NCBI GenBank assembly: GCA_000335715.1
Contig: AMYZ01000008.1
Coordinates: 104,634 to 168,633 of the forward strand
DNA: 64,000 nt
Reading direction: 5' to 3'
Source of the DNA: a beta proteobacterium L13
Lineage (GTDB): Bacteria > Pseudomonadota > Gammaproteobacteria > Burkholderiales > Chromobacteriaceae
Part shown: in pieces, positions 51,290 through 60,017 of the stretch
Position numbering within the stretch: the first letter of the stretch is position 1
Layout of the letters: every line of letters starts with the position of its first letter
The notes under the pieces: model-generated
The model's input: only the letters and a program-made list of their open reading frames with translations
What the model was told of the DNA's origin: nothing
The model's database searches: none
Made by a program: the position numbers and the translations under genes

Positions 51290-52615
51290 TTAGCTCAGCT
51301 CTTTGGACACTTCGCGTGCCAGGTGCGGGGCGTCTACCGGAGCGCCGTGGTTGATCGGCGTCGGGTTGGCCAGCTCGCGTGCCATCTGTTCGGCGTCCAG
51401 CGAGTTTTCCCACTTGGCGACCACCACGGTGGCCACGGCGTTGCCGATCAGGTTGGTGATGGCGCGGGCTTCGGACATGAAGCGGTCGATACCCAGAATC
51501 AGCGCCAGGCCGGCTACCGGAATCTCCGGTACCACCGCCAGGGTGGCGGCCAGGGTGATGAAGCCGGAGCCGGTGACGCCTGCGGCACCTTTGGAGGTGA
51601 GCAGCAGCACGCCCAGAATGGTCAGCTCTTGGGTCAGGGTCAGGTCGATATTGCAGGCCTGGGCAATGAAAATGGCCGCCATGGTCAGGTAGATCGAGGT
51701 GCCGTCCAGGTTAAACGAGTAACCGGTTGGTACCACCAGGCCCACCACCGGCTTGGCGCAGCCCAGCTGCTCCAGCTTCACCATCAGGCGTGGCAGGGCC
51801 GATTCGGACGACGAGGTACCCAGTACGATCATCAGCTCTTCTTTGATGTACTTGATCAGCTTCCACACGCTAAAGCCGTAGAAGCGGGCGATGCTGCCCA
51901 GTACCAGGCCCACGAACAGCACGCAGGTCAGGTAGAAAGTACCCATCAGCGAGGCCAGCTGCACCAGGCTGCTGACACCGTATTTGCCGATGGTGAAGGC
52001 CATGGCGCCAAAGGCGCCGATCGGGGCCAGCTTCATGATGAAGCCGATCATGGCAAACAGCACGTGCGACACTTTTTCAAAGAAGCCCAGCACCGGCTTG
52101 CCTTGCTCGCCCATCATCGACAGGCCGGCACCAAACAGTACCGAGAACAGCAGTACTTGCAGGATTTCGCCTTCGGCAAACGCGCCTACGGCACTTTGCG
52201 GGATGATATGCAGGATGAAATCTACCGTGCTTTGGCCGGCGGCTTTTTCGGTGTATTTGGCAATGGCGCCGGTATCCAGCGTGGCCGGGTCCACGTTCAT
52301 GCCGCTACCAGGCTGTACGAAGTTCACCACCAGCAGGCCGATGGCCAGCGCCAGCGTGGTCACTACTTCAAAGTACAGCAAGGCTTTGCCGCCCACGCGG
52401 CCAACCTTTTTCATGTCTTCCATGCCGGCAATGCCGACCACGATGGTGCAGAAGATGATCGGCGCGATCATCATTTTCACCAGCTTGATGAAGCCATCGC
52501 CCAGCGGCTTGAGCTTGGCGCCCAGCTCCGGCATGAAATGGCCCAGCATCACGCCCAGCACAATGGCGACAATCACCTGGAAATACAGGGTTTTGTAAAA
52601 CGGCTTACCCGACAT
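51290..52615 (-). CDS. dctA: C4-dicarboxylate:cation symporter DctA
   Basis: A 441-residue inner-membrane symporter of the DAACS family (E. coli DctA is 428). Hallmarks are [20 protein letters not shown] near residue 43, [18 protein letters not shown] near 268 (serine-rich hairpin), [20 protein letters not shown] near 300, and a C-terminal [19 protein letters not shown]. It imports succinate, fumarate and malate. The ATG at 52615 follows AGAGG; an earlier in-frame start would add 21 non-conserved residues. A dyad operator candidate lies about 95 bp upstream. Confidence 0.93.
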   Translation of the reverse strand: MSGKPFYKTLYFQVIVAIVLGVMLGHFMPELGAKLKPLGDGFIKLVKMMIAPIIFCTIVVGIAGMEDMKKVGRVGGKALLYFEVVTTLALAIGLLVVNFVQPGSGMNVDPATLDTGAIAKYTEKAAGQSTVDFILHIIPQSAVGAFAEGEILQVLLFSVLFGAGLSMMGEQGKPVLGFFEKVSHVLFAMIGFIMKLAPIGAFGAMAFTIGKYGVSSLVQLASLMGTFYLTCVLFVGLVLGSIARFYGFSVWKLIKYIKEELMIVLGTSSSESALPRLMVKLEQLGCAKPVVGLVVPTGYSFNLDGTSIYLTMAAIFIAQACNIDLTLTQELTILGVLLLTSKGAAGVTGSGFITLAATLAVVPEIPVAGLALILGIDRFMSEARAITNLIGNAVATVVVAKWENSLDAEQMARELANPTPINHGAPVDAPHLAREVSKELS

Positions 52616-52709
52616 ATCGACCTCTCTAGTGTTATGGCGGCGCTGCAGGCAGCACCGGCTATCTCTTGGGTCGATCATGCACTGGCAGGGCAGTGGGCAG
52701 AATTGGGTA

Positions 52710-52726
52710 TTTCCGCATTGCGGAAA
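52710..52726. promoter_or_regulatory. Dyad TTTCCGCATTGCGGAAA upstream of dctA
   Basis: A perfect 7-3-7 palindrome about 95 bp before the dctA start and 28 bp past the plsC stop. Its shape fits an operator for a dicarboxylate-responsive activator of dctA, but which regulator binds is not shown by the sequence. Confidence 0.55.
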
Positions 52727-52753
52727 ACCCCAATAGCCCCGCCCAGCGGGGTG

Positions 52754-53527
52754 TCAGGCTTGCTCCGGCAGGCCCAGCGCGCCGGCTATGCGGGTGCGGG
52801 CGGTTTCCGATAGCGCAAAGCGGGTTTGTTCTGCCGTTATCCCTTGCGGGATGGCGTCGGTGTAGTGCAGCTCCACCACCATGGCGCGGGTACGCAGGAT
52901 CTGGCGCAGGCTTTGCCAGAAGGTGGTGTCGCCGGCGTAGGCGGCGGCATCACAAAACTGCCCGCCGGGGGTGGTAAAGCGTATGGCGACCGGCTGTACG
53001 GTGGCGCCTGCCAGGCGGGCGGCCTCGAACAGCGACGCCTTGAACGGCAGCATGGCGCGGCCGTCCGAGGTGGTGGCTTCCGGGAATACGGCCATACAGC
53101 CGCCGTCCTGTAGCGCTTGCGCCAGCTGCTGGTTCACGCGGCTGGCGTCACGGCGGTTGGCACGGTCGATAAACAGCGTGCCGGCGTTTTTGACTATAAA
53201 GCCCGCTACCGGCCAGTCGCGCAGCTCTTTTTTGGCCACAAAGCGCGATACCGTTACGCTGTTCAGCGCAAAGATGTCCAGCCACGACACGTGGTTGGCC
53301 ACCACCAGGGTGTGCGCCGGGTACACGCCGGGCGGCGTGCCGATGACTTTGACCTTGATGGCCAGAATATGCAGTAGCTGGCGTGACCAGCGCTGGGTAA
53401 TTACCGCGCGGGCAGGTTGCGATAGCCGGGGGTAACGGGTGCCGACGGCAATCACGCCGCGGCACACATGCAGGGCCAGGCGCGCCAGGCGTAGCGCGCG
53501 AACGGGGAGGGCAGTAGGGGCGTGCAC
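52754..53527 (-). CDS. plsC: 1-acyl-sn-glycerol-3-phosphate acyltransferase (PlsC family)
   Basis: A 257-residue membrane-associated acyltransferase. It has ANHVSWLDI (the NHX4D active site, residues about 73-80), KKELRDWPVAGFIVKNAGTL, and the substrate motif VFPEATTSDG near 151. It makes phosphatidic acid from lysophosphatidic acid. No ATG is available in a sensible place. A GTG at 53527 lies 13 bp after the mutM stop and gives a normal length; a TTG at 53602 would run into mutM. A weak hairpin CCCCGC/GCGGGG (52737-52751) follows the gene. Confidence 0.85.
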   Translation of the reverse strand: MHAPTALPVRALRLARLALHVCRGVIAVGTRYPRLSQPARAVITQRWSRQLLHILAIKVKVIGTPPGVYPAHTLVVANHVSWLDIFALNSVTVSRFVAKKELRDWPVAGFIVKNAGTLFIDRANRRDASRVNQQLAQALQDGGCMAVFPEATTSDGRAMLPFKASLFEAARLAGATVQPVAIRFTTPGGQFCDAAAYAGDTTFWQSLRQILRTRAMVVELHYTDAIPQGITAEQTRFALSETARTRIAGALGLPEQA

Positions 53528-53540
53528 GTAGGGGTCCGTG

Positions 53541-54356
53541 TCAGAGGGGTTGGCAATGCGGGCAGAAGCAGCTGCTGCGCTGCCCTTGGCGTAGCTCGGC
53601 AATCAGTGAGCTACAATCATGACACGTCAGGCCGGCTCTGCCATAGACCTTATAGCTTTGCTGAAAGTAACCCGGCTTGCCTTTGGCGTCCATGAAGTCG
53701 CGCAGGCTGCTACCGCCAGCGTCTATGGCACGGGCCAGCACCAGCTTGATCTGCGCTGCCAGGCGCTGGCACTCGTCGCGGCTCAGGCTGTTGGCCGCAC
53801 GCGCCGGGTGGATGCCGGCGTAAAACAGCGATTCGTTGGCGTAGATATTGCCCACGCCCACCACGACATGGTTATCCATGATCACCAGCTTGATGGCGCT
53901 GCCCTTGCGGCGTGTTGCCTGGTACAGCACGCTGCCGTCAAACGCATCGCTTAGCGGTTCCGGCCCCAGACTGGCCAGCAAAGGGTGGGCATCAACCGGC
54001 CCCGGCTGCCACAGCATGGCGCCAAAGCGGCGCGGGTCGCGGTAGCGCAGAACTGTTTGCCCCAGGTCGATGTCTACATGGTCGTGCTTTTCCGGCGTGG
54101 TGCCGGGCGGCACAAAGCGCAGGCTGCCGGACATGCCCAGGTGCACGATCAGCGTGCCGTGCTCAAAGTCGATCAGCAGGTATTTAGCGCGCCGGCTCAC
54201 GCTGCGCACTGTGCGCCCGGCCAGCAGGGCGGGTAGCTCGGGCGGAATCGGCCAGCGCAGCCGTGGCTCGCGTATGGTTACCGCGCGCAGCGTGGCCCCG
54301 GCGAGCTGTGGGCTGATACCGCGACAGGTGGTTTCGACTTCTGGCAATTCGGGCAT
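53541..54356 (-). CDS. mutM: Formamidopyrimidine-DNA glycosylase
   Basis: A 271-residue Fpg, the usual length. The N-terminus PELPEVETTCRGI supplies the catalytic Pro2 and Glu3. The conserved Lys lies in RRAKYLLIDF near residue 57. The H2TH region has VGNIYANESLFYAGIHP near 170, and the C-terminal zinc finger is CHDC...CFCPHC (near 245-268). It removes 8-oxoguanine from DNA. The ATG at 54356 is fixed by Pro2. It is divergent from the TPR lipoprotein gene. A 10/11 repeat copy at 53789. Confidence 0.95.
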   Translation of the reverse strand: MPELPEVETTCRGISPQLAGATLRAVTIREPRLRWPIPPELPALLAGRTVRSVSRRAKYLLIDFEHGTLIVHLGMSGSLRFVPPGTTPEKHDHVDIDLGQTVLRYRDPRRFGAMLWQPGPVDAHPLLASLGPEPLSDAFDGSVLYQATRRKGSAIKLVIMDNHVVVGVGNIYANESLFYAGIHPARAANSLSRDECQRLAAQIKLVLARAIDAGGSSLRDFMDAKGKPGYFQQSYKVYGRAGLTCHDCSSLIAELRQGQRSSCFCPHCQPL

Positions 54357-54436
54357 GAATGACTGTCCTTGCGCGCTGCATGAATTAACTGGATGGCGTG
54401 GTATTCTACCTGCCTGAATCGATGTCTGGGCCCAGC

Positions 54437-56197
54437 ATGAACGCACTTCTGAGACTAGTAGCCGTACTCACGCCGCTGGCACTGGCTGCCTGCGCCTCGC
54501 ATGCCCCTTTGCAGGCAGCTGCCAGCCAGCCTGTCGCCGCTGCGCCAATAGCGGAGCCTGACGAAGAACCCAAAGCCCTGGCCGACGCCGACAACCCGGC
54601 CATCCCCAAGCTGCAGCTGCAGCCCGAATGGCTGTACGGCATCATGCTGGCCGAAATGTCGGCCCAGCGCGGCGGCGCCGCCCAGGCGGCCGAAACCTAT
54701 CTGAGCCTGGCCCGCAGCACCAAAGACCCGCGTCTGGCGCGCCGGGCGTCCGAATTTGCCCTGTTTGCCGGGCAGATCACCACCGCTAGCGCCGCGCTGA
54801 GCCTGTGGCTGGCGCTGGACCCCGCCGACGAAGTAGCGCGCGAGCAGTTCTTCATCACCCTGTTGCGCAGTGGCAAGCTGGCCGAAAGCCGCGGCCTGCT
54901 GGAAAGCATGCTGGCGCAGCAGCCCAAGCGTGCCGGTGCCATTTTTGTGCAGCTGGCCAGGTTGGCCGCACGCCAGGCCGACAAAGCCGGCGCGGAAAAA
55001 CTGGTGACCGAGCTGGCTTCCCGTTACCCGGACCTGCCCGAGGCACGCTTTGCCCGCCTGGCCGTAGCGGCAGAAGCCGGTGATAGCGCCGCCGTGGATG
55101 CCGAATTCGCCCGCCTGGCCGTGATTGCCCCGCAGTGGGACTTGCCGGTGATGTGGCAGCTGGAGCGCCTGCGCCGCCAGAGCCCGGCTGTCGCTATCGA
55201 TTTCCTCAAGGCCGAGCTGGCGCGCCGCCCGCAAGCCAGCGTTGAGCTGTGCATGAACAATATTCGCCTGCTGGCTGGCGAGAAGCGTTACGCCGAAGCC
55301 GAGGCCTACGCCCAGACCCTGATGCCACGCTACGGCCAGCACCCGGGCGTGCTGCATCTGGCGGGTTTGCTGGCGTTCCAGAATGGCAAGCTGGAGCAGG
55401 CCAGGCAATATCTGGAAGGGGCGCTGAAAGCCGGTTTCAACGACCCGAACGAGCTGCGTTACGTGCTGGGCCAGCTGGCCGAGGAGCGCAAACAGCCGGC
55501 GCAGGCACAAAGCTGGTATGCGCTGGTGGATGCAGGTGACAACCTGTTGCCCGCCCGCGTACGCCTAGCGCAGCTGCAGTCGGCGGCCGGGCAGTGGCAG
55601 CAAGCCATTGATAGCCTGGCGCCATTGGCGGCCGACCCGCAAAACACCGTGCGCATCAGCCTGGCACAGGCGCGTATGGCCAAAGAGGCCAAGCAGCCCG
55701 AGCAAGCAGTCGCACTGCTGGACGCCGCGCTGAATATCCTCCCGGGGCAAGCGGATGTGCTGTACGAACGGGCGCTGCTGCTGGAGTCGCTGGGCCGCAT
55801 TGCCGATGCCGAACAAGACCTGCGCACTATCCTGAAAGGCCGCCCGGACGAGCCACAGGCGCTGAACGCGCTTGGCTATATCCTGGCCAACCAGGGGCGC
55901 CAGCTCAAAGAAGCGCAGGGTTATATCGAACAGGCGCTGAAGGCCGAGCCGGACAACGCCATGATGCTCGATAGCTTGGGTTGGGTACTGTTCCGCCAAG
56001 GCCATGCACAGCAGGCGCTCAAGCATCTGCAGGATTCTTACGCCAGCTTGCCGGATGCCGAAGTCGCCGCGCATCTGGGCGAGGTGCTATGGAGCCTGGG
56101 GCGCAAGGACGAAGCCCGCGCCATCTGGGAAAAGGCCCGCCAGAGCAGCCCTGACCACCCCATTCTTACCGAAACCCTGAACAGACTGAAACCATGA
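54437..56197 (+). CDS. TPR-repeat outer-membrane lipoprotein
   Basis: A 586-residue protein with a lipoprotein signal (VAVLTPLALAAC, Cys near residue 18), a Pro/Ala-rich linker, then tetratricopeptide repeats from about residue 70 to the end. Clear repeat phrases are LLAGEKRYAEAEAYAQTLMP, LLAFQNGKLEQARQYLEGAL and LGWVLFRQGHAQQALKHLQD. Such proteins usually sit upstream of lolB in betaproteobacteria and may scaffold envelope assembly. No good ribosome-binding site is seen; in-frame ATG at 54422 is an alternative start. It is joined to lolB by an ATGA overlap. The repeat copy at 54960 encodes RLAA. Confidence 0.82.
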   Translation: MNALLRLVAVLTPLALAACASHAPLQAAASQPVAAAPIAEPDEEPKALADADNPAIPKLQLQPEWLYGIMLAEMSAQRGGAAQAAETYLSLARSTKDPRLARRASEFALFAGQITTASAALSLWLALDPADEVAREQFFITLLRSGKLAESRGLLESMLAQQPKRAGAIFVQLARLAARQADKAGAEKLVTELASRYPDLPEARFARLAVAAEAGDSAAVDAEFARLAVIAPQWDLPVMWQLERLRRQSPAVAIDFLKAELARRPQASVELCMNNIRLLAGEKRYAEAEAYAQTLMPRYGQHPGVLHLAGLLAFQNGKLEQARQYLEGALKAGFNDPNELRYVLGQLAEERKQPAQAQSWYALVDAGDNLLPARVRLAQLQSAAGQWQQAIDSLAPLAADPQNTVRISLAQARMAKEAKQPEQAVALLDAALNILPGQADVLYERALLLESLGRIADAEQDLRTILKGRPDEPQALNALGYILANQGRQLKEAQGYIEQALKAEPDNAMMLDSLGWVLFRQGHAQQALKHLQDSYASLPDAEVAAHLGEVLWSLGRKDEARAIWEKARQSSPDHPILTETLNRLKP

Positions 56198-56760
56198 AGT
56201 ATCAGTACGGCTGGCTGTTGGCCGGCCTTCTTCTGCTGGCCGGCTGCGCCAGCACGCCCGAAGTGAACAGCACCATGCAAGCGCCTGCGGCCAACCTGCG
56301 CGACGAGCCTTTCGAAACCAGCGGCCGCCTGGCAGTGAACTACCAGGGCAAGGGCGAAGTCGCCAGTTTCGACTGGCAGCACGCCCCGGGCGGAGACCAG
56401 CTAAATGTCAAAACGCCCATCGGTACCACCGTAGCCAGCCTGAGCCGCAACGCACAAGGCGTAACACTGAAAGCCAATGGCCGCGAGCAGTACGCCACCG
56501 ACGTGGAAACCCTTACCGAAGCCACGCTAGGTTGGCCGCTGCCGCTGTCCAACCTGGCCTGGTGGGTGCGCGGCCACGCGGCCCCGGGCTGGCCAGCCCG
56601 TTATGCGGACGATGGCCGCCTGATGCAACAGGGCTGGCTGATCCGCAATACCCGCGACGCCGACACCCAGCTGCCACGCCGGCTAGAGCTGGAGCGTGAA
56701 GGCATGAGCATCCGCCTGGTTTTTTCCAGCTGGCAATGGCAGCCGGCACCGCAACCCTGA
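56194..56760 (+). CDS. lolB: Outer-membrane lipoprotein receptor LolB
   Basis: A 188-residue lipoprotein (signal GWLLAGLLLLAGC, Cys near residue 18). It has the LolB phrases FETSGRLAVNYQGKGEVASF-type strand near 43, TPIGTTVASLSRNAQGVTL near 76, and LSNLAWWVRGHAAPG near 118. It takes lipoproteins from LolA and inserts them in the outer membrane. It overlaps the TPR gene by 4 bases and lies 6 bp before ispE, the classic lolB-ispE order. Repeat copy at 56286, near copy at 56530. Confidence 0.9.
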   Translation: MKYQYGWLLAGLLLLAGCASTPEVNSTMQAPAANLRDEPFETSGRLAVNYQGKGEVASFDWQHAPGGDQLNVKTPIGTTVASLSRNAQGVTLKANGREQYATDVETLTEATLGWPLPLSNLAWWVRGHAAPGWPARYADDGRLMQQGWLIRNTRDADTQLPRRLELEREGMSIRLVFSSWQWQPAPQP

Positions 56761-56766
56761 GTCATC

Positions 56767-57621
56767 ATGCAAGCCCAGACCTTTCACACTTTTCCCGCCC
56801 CGGCCAAACTGAACCTGACGCTGCTGATTACCGGCAAGCGCGACGACGGTTACCATTTGCTGGATACCGATTTCCGCTTTATCGATTTGTGCGACAGCAT
56901 CGATATTGCCGTGCGTGACGATGGTGTCATCGAGCTGCTGAACCCGATGCCGGATGTGCCGGCCGACAGCGACCTTACCGTACGCGCCGCGCGCCTGTTG
57001 CAGCACGCCACGGGCAGCCCGCTAGGTGCCACGCTGCGGGTGCACAAGCGCATCCCGATGGGTGGTGGCCTGGGGGGTGGCTCGTCCGATGCGGCCACGG
57101 TACTGCTGGCGCTGAACCGTCTGTGGGGTTGCGGCTTGAGCCGCGAGGCGCTGATGCAGCTGGGCGTACAGCTGGGTGCCGACGTGCCGGTATTCATCTA
57201 TGGCAAGAACGCCCGCGCTAGCGGTATTGGCGAGCAACTGACCGAGCTGGCGCTGCCGGAAGCCTGGTATGTGGTATGCAAACCACCTGTTCACGTGGCG
57301 ACTGGCCCGGTATTCCAAGAATTTTCACAAAGGTTGTTGACAGGCAAAGCTTCGTTCTCCATAATGCGAAGCCTGTCTGGCGCGACGCAAAAACAAAACG
57401 ATTTGCAGCCAGTCGTAGCAGAAATATATCCAGCGGTAAAACAGGTTTTGAATCGTTTAAGTGAATACGGTTCGCCGCTGATGACAGGTTCAGGAGCATG
57501 TGTGTTTCTGGAGCTGGCAAATGAAGATCAAGCAAATAAAGTATTCCACTCTTTGTCTGGTGAAATGACTGTGTATGTTGCCAAGGGGTTAAAGGCACAT
57601 CCGGTTTCAGACGGGGAATAG
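56767..57621 (+). CDS. ispE: 4-diphosphocytidyl-2-C-methyl-D-erythritol kinase
   Basis: A 284-residue GHMP kinase of the MEP isoprenoid pathway. The N-terminus APAKLNLTLLITGKRDDGYH is diagnostic. The ATP-binding loop is PMGGGLGGGSSDAATVLLAL near residue 97, and the C-terminal GHMP motif is LMTGSGACVFLEL near 239. It phosphorylates CDP-methylerythritol. Composition changes inside the gene: bases before about 57297 are GC-rich like the surroundings, while 57300-57621 is about 45% GC with many AAA and TTT codons. The frame stays intact and conserved motifs lie on both sides, suggesting a mosaic gene. Confidence 0.94.
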   Translation: MQAQTFHTFPAPAKLNLTLLITGKRDDGYHLLDTDFRFIDLCDSIDIAVRDDGVIELLNPMPDVPADSDLTVRAARLLQHATGSPLGATLRVHKRIPMGGGLGGGSSDAATVLLALNRLWGCGLSREALMQLGVQLGADVPVFIYGKNARASGIGEQLTELALPEAWYVVCKPPVHVATGPVFQEFSQRLLTGKASFSIMRSLSGATQKQNDLQPVVAEIYPAVKQVLNRLSEYGSPLMTGSGACVFLELANEDQANKVFHSLSGEMTVYVAKGLKAHPVSDGE

Positions 57622-57630
57622 CAAGGATAC

Positions 57631-57707
57631 TGGGGAGTCGCCAAGTTGGTTAAGGCACCGGATTTTGATTCCGGCATGCGAAGGTTCGAATCCTTCCTCC
57701 TCAGCCA
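57631..57707 (+). tRNA. tRNA-Gln (anticodon TTG), copy 1
   Basis: 77-nt cloverleaf with encoded CCA. Acceptor TGGGGAG/CTCCTCA (one G-T), anticodon stem CCGGA/TCCGG with loop TTTTGAT (anticodon TTG), T arm AAGGTTCGAATCCTT. It starts 9 bp after ispE. Confidence 0.95.
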
Positions 57708-57730
57708 TTATCCTGCATAACAAAGAATAC

Positions 57731-57807
57731 TGGGGAGTCGCCAAGTTGGTTAAGGCACCGGATTTTGATTCCGGCATGCGAAGGTTCGAATCCTTCCTCC
57801 TCAGCCA
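57731..57807 (+). tRNA. tRNA-Gln (anticodon TTG), copy 2
   Basis: Identical in every base to copy 1 and exactly 100 bp downstream. Four bases in front (ATAC) are also shared, while the rest of the spacer differs. A tandem duplication that is probably transcribed as one unit ending at the terminator at 57835. Confidence 0.95.
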
Positions 57808-57834
57808 AGCTTCCAGAGTGAAGTGAGAAAAAGA

Positions 57835-57862
57835 GCGTGTAAGTATTTCTTACACGCTTTTT
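57835..57862 (+). terminator. Terminator after the tRNA-Gln pair
   Basis: GCGTGTAAG (57835-57843) and CTTACACGC (57849-57857), 9 bp with a TATTT loop, followed by T5. Confidence 0.92.
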
Positions 57863-57893
57863 CTTTATCTACCGATCCTAAGGCATTCCAGTT

Positions 57894-58877
57894 ATGGCGG
57901 CATACGACAGTTTAATGGTCTTCACCGGGACAGCGAACCCGGAACTTGCACAAAACGTGGTGAAACACCTCGATATTTCCCTCGGCCGCGCCGATGTGGG
58001 CAAGTTCAGTGATGGTGAAGTGGCAGTAGAGTTGCTGGAAAACGTGCGTGGTCGCGACGTTTTCATCCTGCAGCCTACCTGTGCCCCAACCAACGATAAC
58101 CTGATGGAAATCCTGACCATGGCCGATGCGCTCAAGCGCGCCTCTGCCGGCCGGATTACTGCGGCTATTCCGTACTTCGGTTACGCCCGTCAGGACCGTC
58201 GCCCCCGTTCCGCCCGTGTACCGATTACTGCCAAGCTGGTAGCCAACATGCTGACCAGCGCCGGTGTAGACCGTGTACTGACCGTCGACCTGCACGCCGA
58301 CCAGATCCAGGGCTTTTTCGACATGCCGGTGGACAACGTTTACGCCACCCCGGTACTGCTGAAAGACATCCGCAGCCAGCGTTTTGACGACCTGATCGTG
58401 GTGAGCCCGGACGTAGGCGGTGTAGTGCGTGCCCGTGCCGTTGCCAAGGCGCTGAATACCGACTTGGCCATCATCGACAAGCGTCGCCCGAAGGCGAACG
58501 TGGCCGAGGTGATGAACATCATCGGTGAAGTACAAGGTCGTACCTGCCTGATCGTGGATGACATGATCGACACCGCCAATACCCTGTGCAAGGCTGCCTC
58601 CGCCCTGAAAGAGCGTGGCGCCCAGCGTGTACTGGCTTACGCTTCCCACGCCGTGTTCTCCGGGCAGGCTGTGGATCGCATCACTAATTCGGACATCGAC
58701 GAAGTTGTCATCACCGATACCATTCCGCTGTCGGCCCAGGCCAAACAGTGCAGCCGCATCCGCGTGGTATCCATTGGTGGCCTGATCGCAGAAACCCTGC
58801 GTCGCATCAACAACGAAGAATCGGTGTCCTACCTCTTCAATGAGGATCTGGTTTCGTCGGGCGCCTGCCTGCCGTAA
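57894..58877 (+). CDS. prs: Ribose-phosphate pyrophosphokinase
   Basis: A 327-residue PRPP synthase. Landmarks are [49 protein letters not shown] near residue 99, [15 protein letters not shown] near 130, [17 protein letters not shown] near 170, and the PRPP-binding loop [13 protein letters not shown] near 222. It makes PRPP for nucleotide, His and Trp synthesis. Located between tRNA-Gln and rplY, a common order in these bacteria. Codon choice (many CGT, GGT, GTA) suggests high expression. Confidence 0.97.
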   Translation: MAAYDSLMVFTGTANPELAQNVVKHLDISLGRADVGKFSDGEVAVELLENVRGRDVFILQPTCAPTNDNLMEILTMADALKRASAGRITAAIPYFGYARQDRRPRSARVPITAKLVANMLTSAGVDRVLTVDLHADQIQGFFDMPVDNVYATPVLLKDIRSQRFDDLIVVSPDVGGVVRARAVAKALNTDLAIIDKRRPKANVAEVMNIIGEVQGRTCLIVDDMIDTANTLCKAASALKERGAQRVLAYASHAVFSGQAVDRITNSDIDEVVITDTIPLSAQAKQCSRIRVVSIGGLIAETLRRINNEESVSYLFNEDLVSSGACLP

Positions 58878-58947
58878 ACGTTCAGCCCGCTGGTCGCGGT
58901 GGGCTGGAGACTTAAATGAAGCTGAAAAGCTAACTGGAGTATTTCAC

Positions 58948-59235
58948 ATGGCAATCGAAGTTATCGCTACCAAGCGCGTACAAGAAGGTACTGGTGCGAG
59001 CCGCCGCCTGCGTATCGCTGGTCAGACCCCGGCTGTTGTATACGGCGCTGGTAAAGACGCTGTATCCATCACCCTGGATCACAACACTATGTACTACGCT
59101 CTGAAAAACGAAGCGTTCCACAACGAAGTACTGGAACTGGTTATCGATGGTCAGAAAGAGCAAGTAAAAATCGCTGCTTTCCAGATGCACCCGTTCAAGC
59201 AACTGGTTCTGCACATCGACTTCGCTCGCGTGTAA
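58948..59235 (+). CDS. rplY: 50S ribosomal protein L25 (short form)
   Basis: A 95-residue protein consisting only of the 5S-rRNA-binding L25 domain (GASRRLRIAGQTPAVVYGAG near residue 16, HIDFARV at the end). It is close to the 94-residue E. coli L25 and lacks the C-terminal CTC extension found in many bacteria. The ATG at 58948 follows ACTGGAG and gives the conserved start. Codon use is typical of highly expressed genes. An imperfect terminator lies after it, before pth. Confidence 0.93.
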   Translation: MAIEVIATKRVQEGTGASRRLRIAGQTPAVVYGAGKDAVSITLDHNTMYYALKNEAFHNEVLELVIDGQKEQVKIAAFQMHPFKQLVLHIDFARV

Positions 59236-59271
59236 TAGATTAAGCCGTGCCGCCTGGCGGTAACGGTACTG

Positions 59272-59306
59272 GGCTCGTTGCGGCTAAACCTGCAGCGGGC
59301 CTTTTT
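59272..59306 (+). terminator. Terminator between rplY and pth
   Basis: GGCTCGTTGC (59272-59281) pairs with GCAGCGGGCC (59292-59301), 10 bp including two G-T pairs, then T5. It is probably a partial terminator that lowers pth expression relative to rplY. Confidence 0.7.
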
Positions 59307-59321
59307 CATGGAATACAGGAA

Positions 59322-59903
59322 ATGACAGCCATCTGTCTGGTGGTCGGCCTGGGCAACCCCGGCGCCGAATACGAAAAAACCCGTCACAACGCCGGCTTCT
59401 GGCTGGTGGACGAGCTAGCCTGGCAGCACAAGGCCAGCTTGCGTGCCGAAGGCAAATACTTTGGCGAGGTGGCCCGTGCGGTACTGCCCGGCGGCGACCT
59501 GTGGCTGCTCAAACCCATGACCTATATGAACCTGTCCGGCCAGGCCGTGGGCGCGCTGGCACGCTTTTACAAGATCGCGCCGGAAGAAATCCTGGTGGTG
59601 CACGACGAGCTGGACCTGCCACCCGGCGCGGCACGCTTCAAGCAGGGCGGGGGGCACGGCGGCCACAACGGCCTGAAAGACATCATCGCCAAGCTCGGCT
59701 CGCCCAATTTCTGGCGCCTGCGTATCGGCATTGGCCACCCGGGCGACCGCAATGAAGTGGCCAACTTTGTGCTGAAAAAAGCCCGCGCCGAAGAGCAGCA
59801 AGCCATCGATGACGCCATCGCCAAGGCCATGCAGGTGATGCCGCAAGCCATCGCCGGCGACATGCCTGCCGCCATGAAAACGCTACACACCGCCGCCAAG
59901 TAA
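59322..59903 (+). CDS. pth: Peptidyl-tRNA hydrolase
   Basis: A 193-residue Pth (E. coli is 194). The active-site region is [20 protein letters not shown], with catalytic His in RHNAG near residue 22. [15 protein letters not shown] near 63, [20 protein letters not shown] near 91 and [12 protein letters not shown] near 111 follow. It releases peptides from peptidyl-tRNA that drops off ribosomes. The ATG at 59322 is behind ACAGGAA. The repeat copy at 59915 lies just after the stop. Confidence 0.96.
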   Translation: MTAICLVVGLGNPGAEYEKTRHNAGFWLVDELAWQHKASLRAEGKYFGEVARAVLPGGDLWLLKPMTYMNLSGQAVGALARFYKIAPEEILVVHDELDLPPGAARFKQGGGHGGHNGLKDIIAKLGSPNFWRLRIGIGHPGDRNEVANFVLKKARAEEQQAIDDAIAKAMQVMPQAIAGDMPAAMKTLHTAAK

Positions 59904-60017
59904 AACGCGGCCAAGGTTGGCCGCAAGCGGCCGGAAACAAAGAACACGGCACCGGGTGATACAATCACGCGGTGTATGCCTGCCCCGGTGGCAGGCCGGA
60001 TATTTCGAGGAATCACC

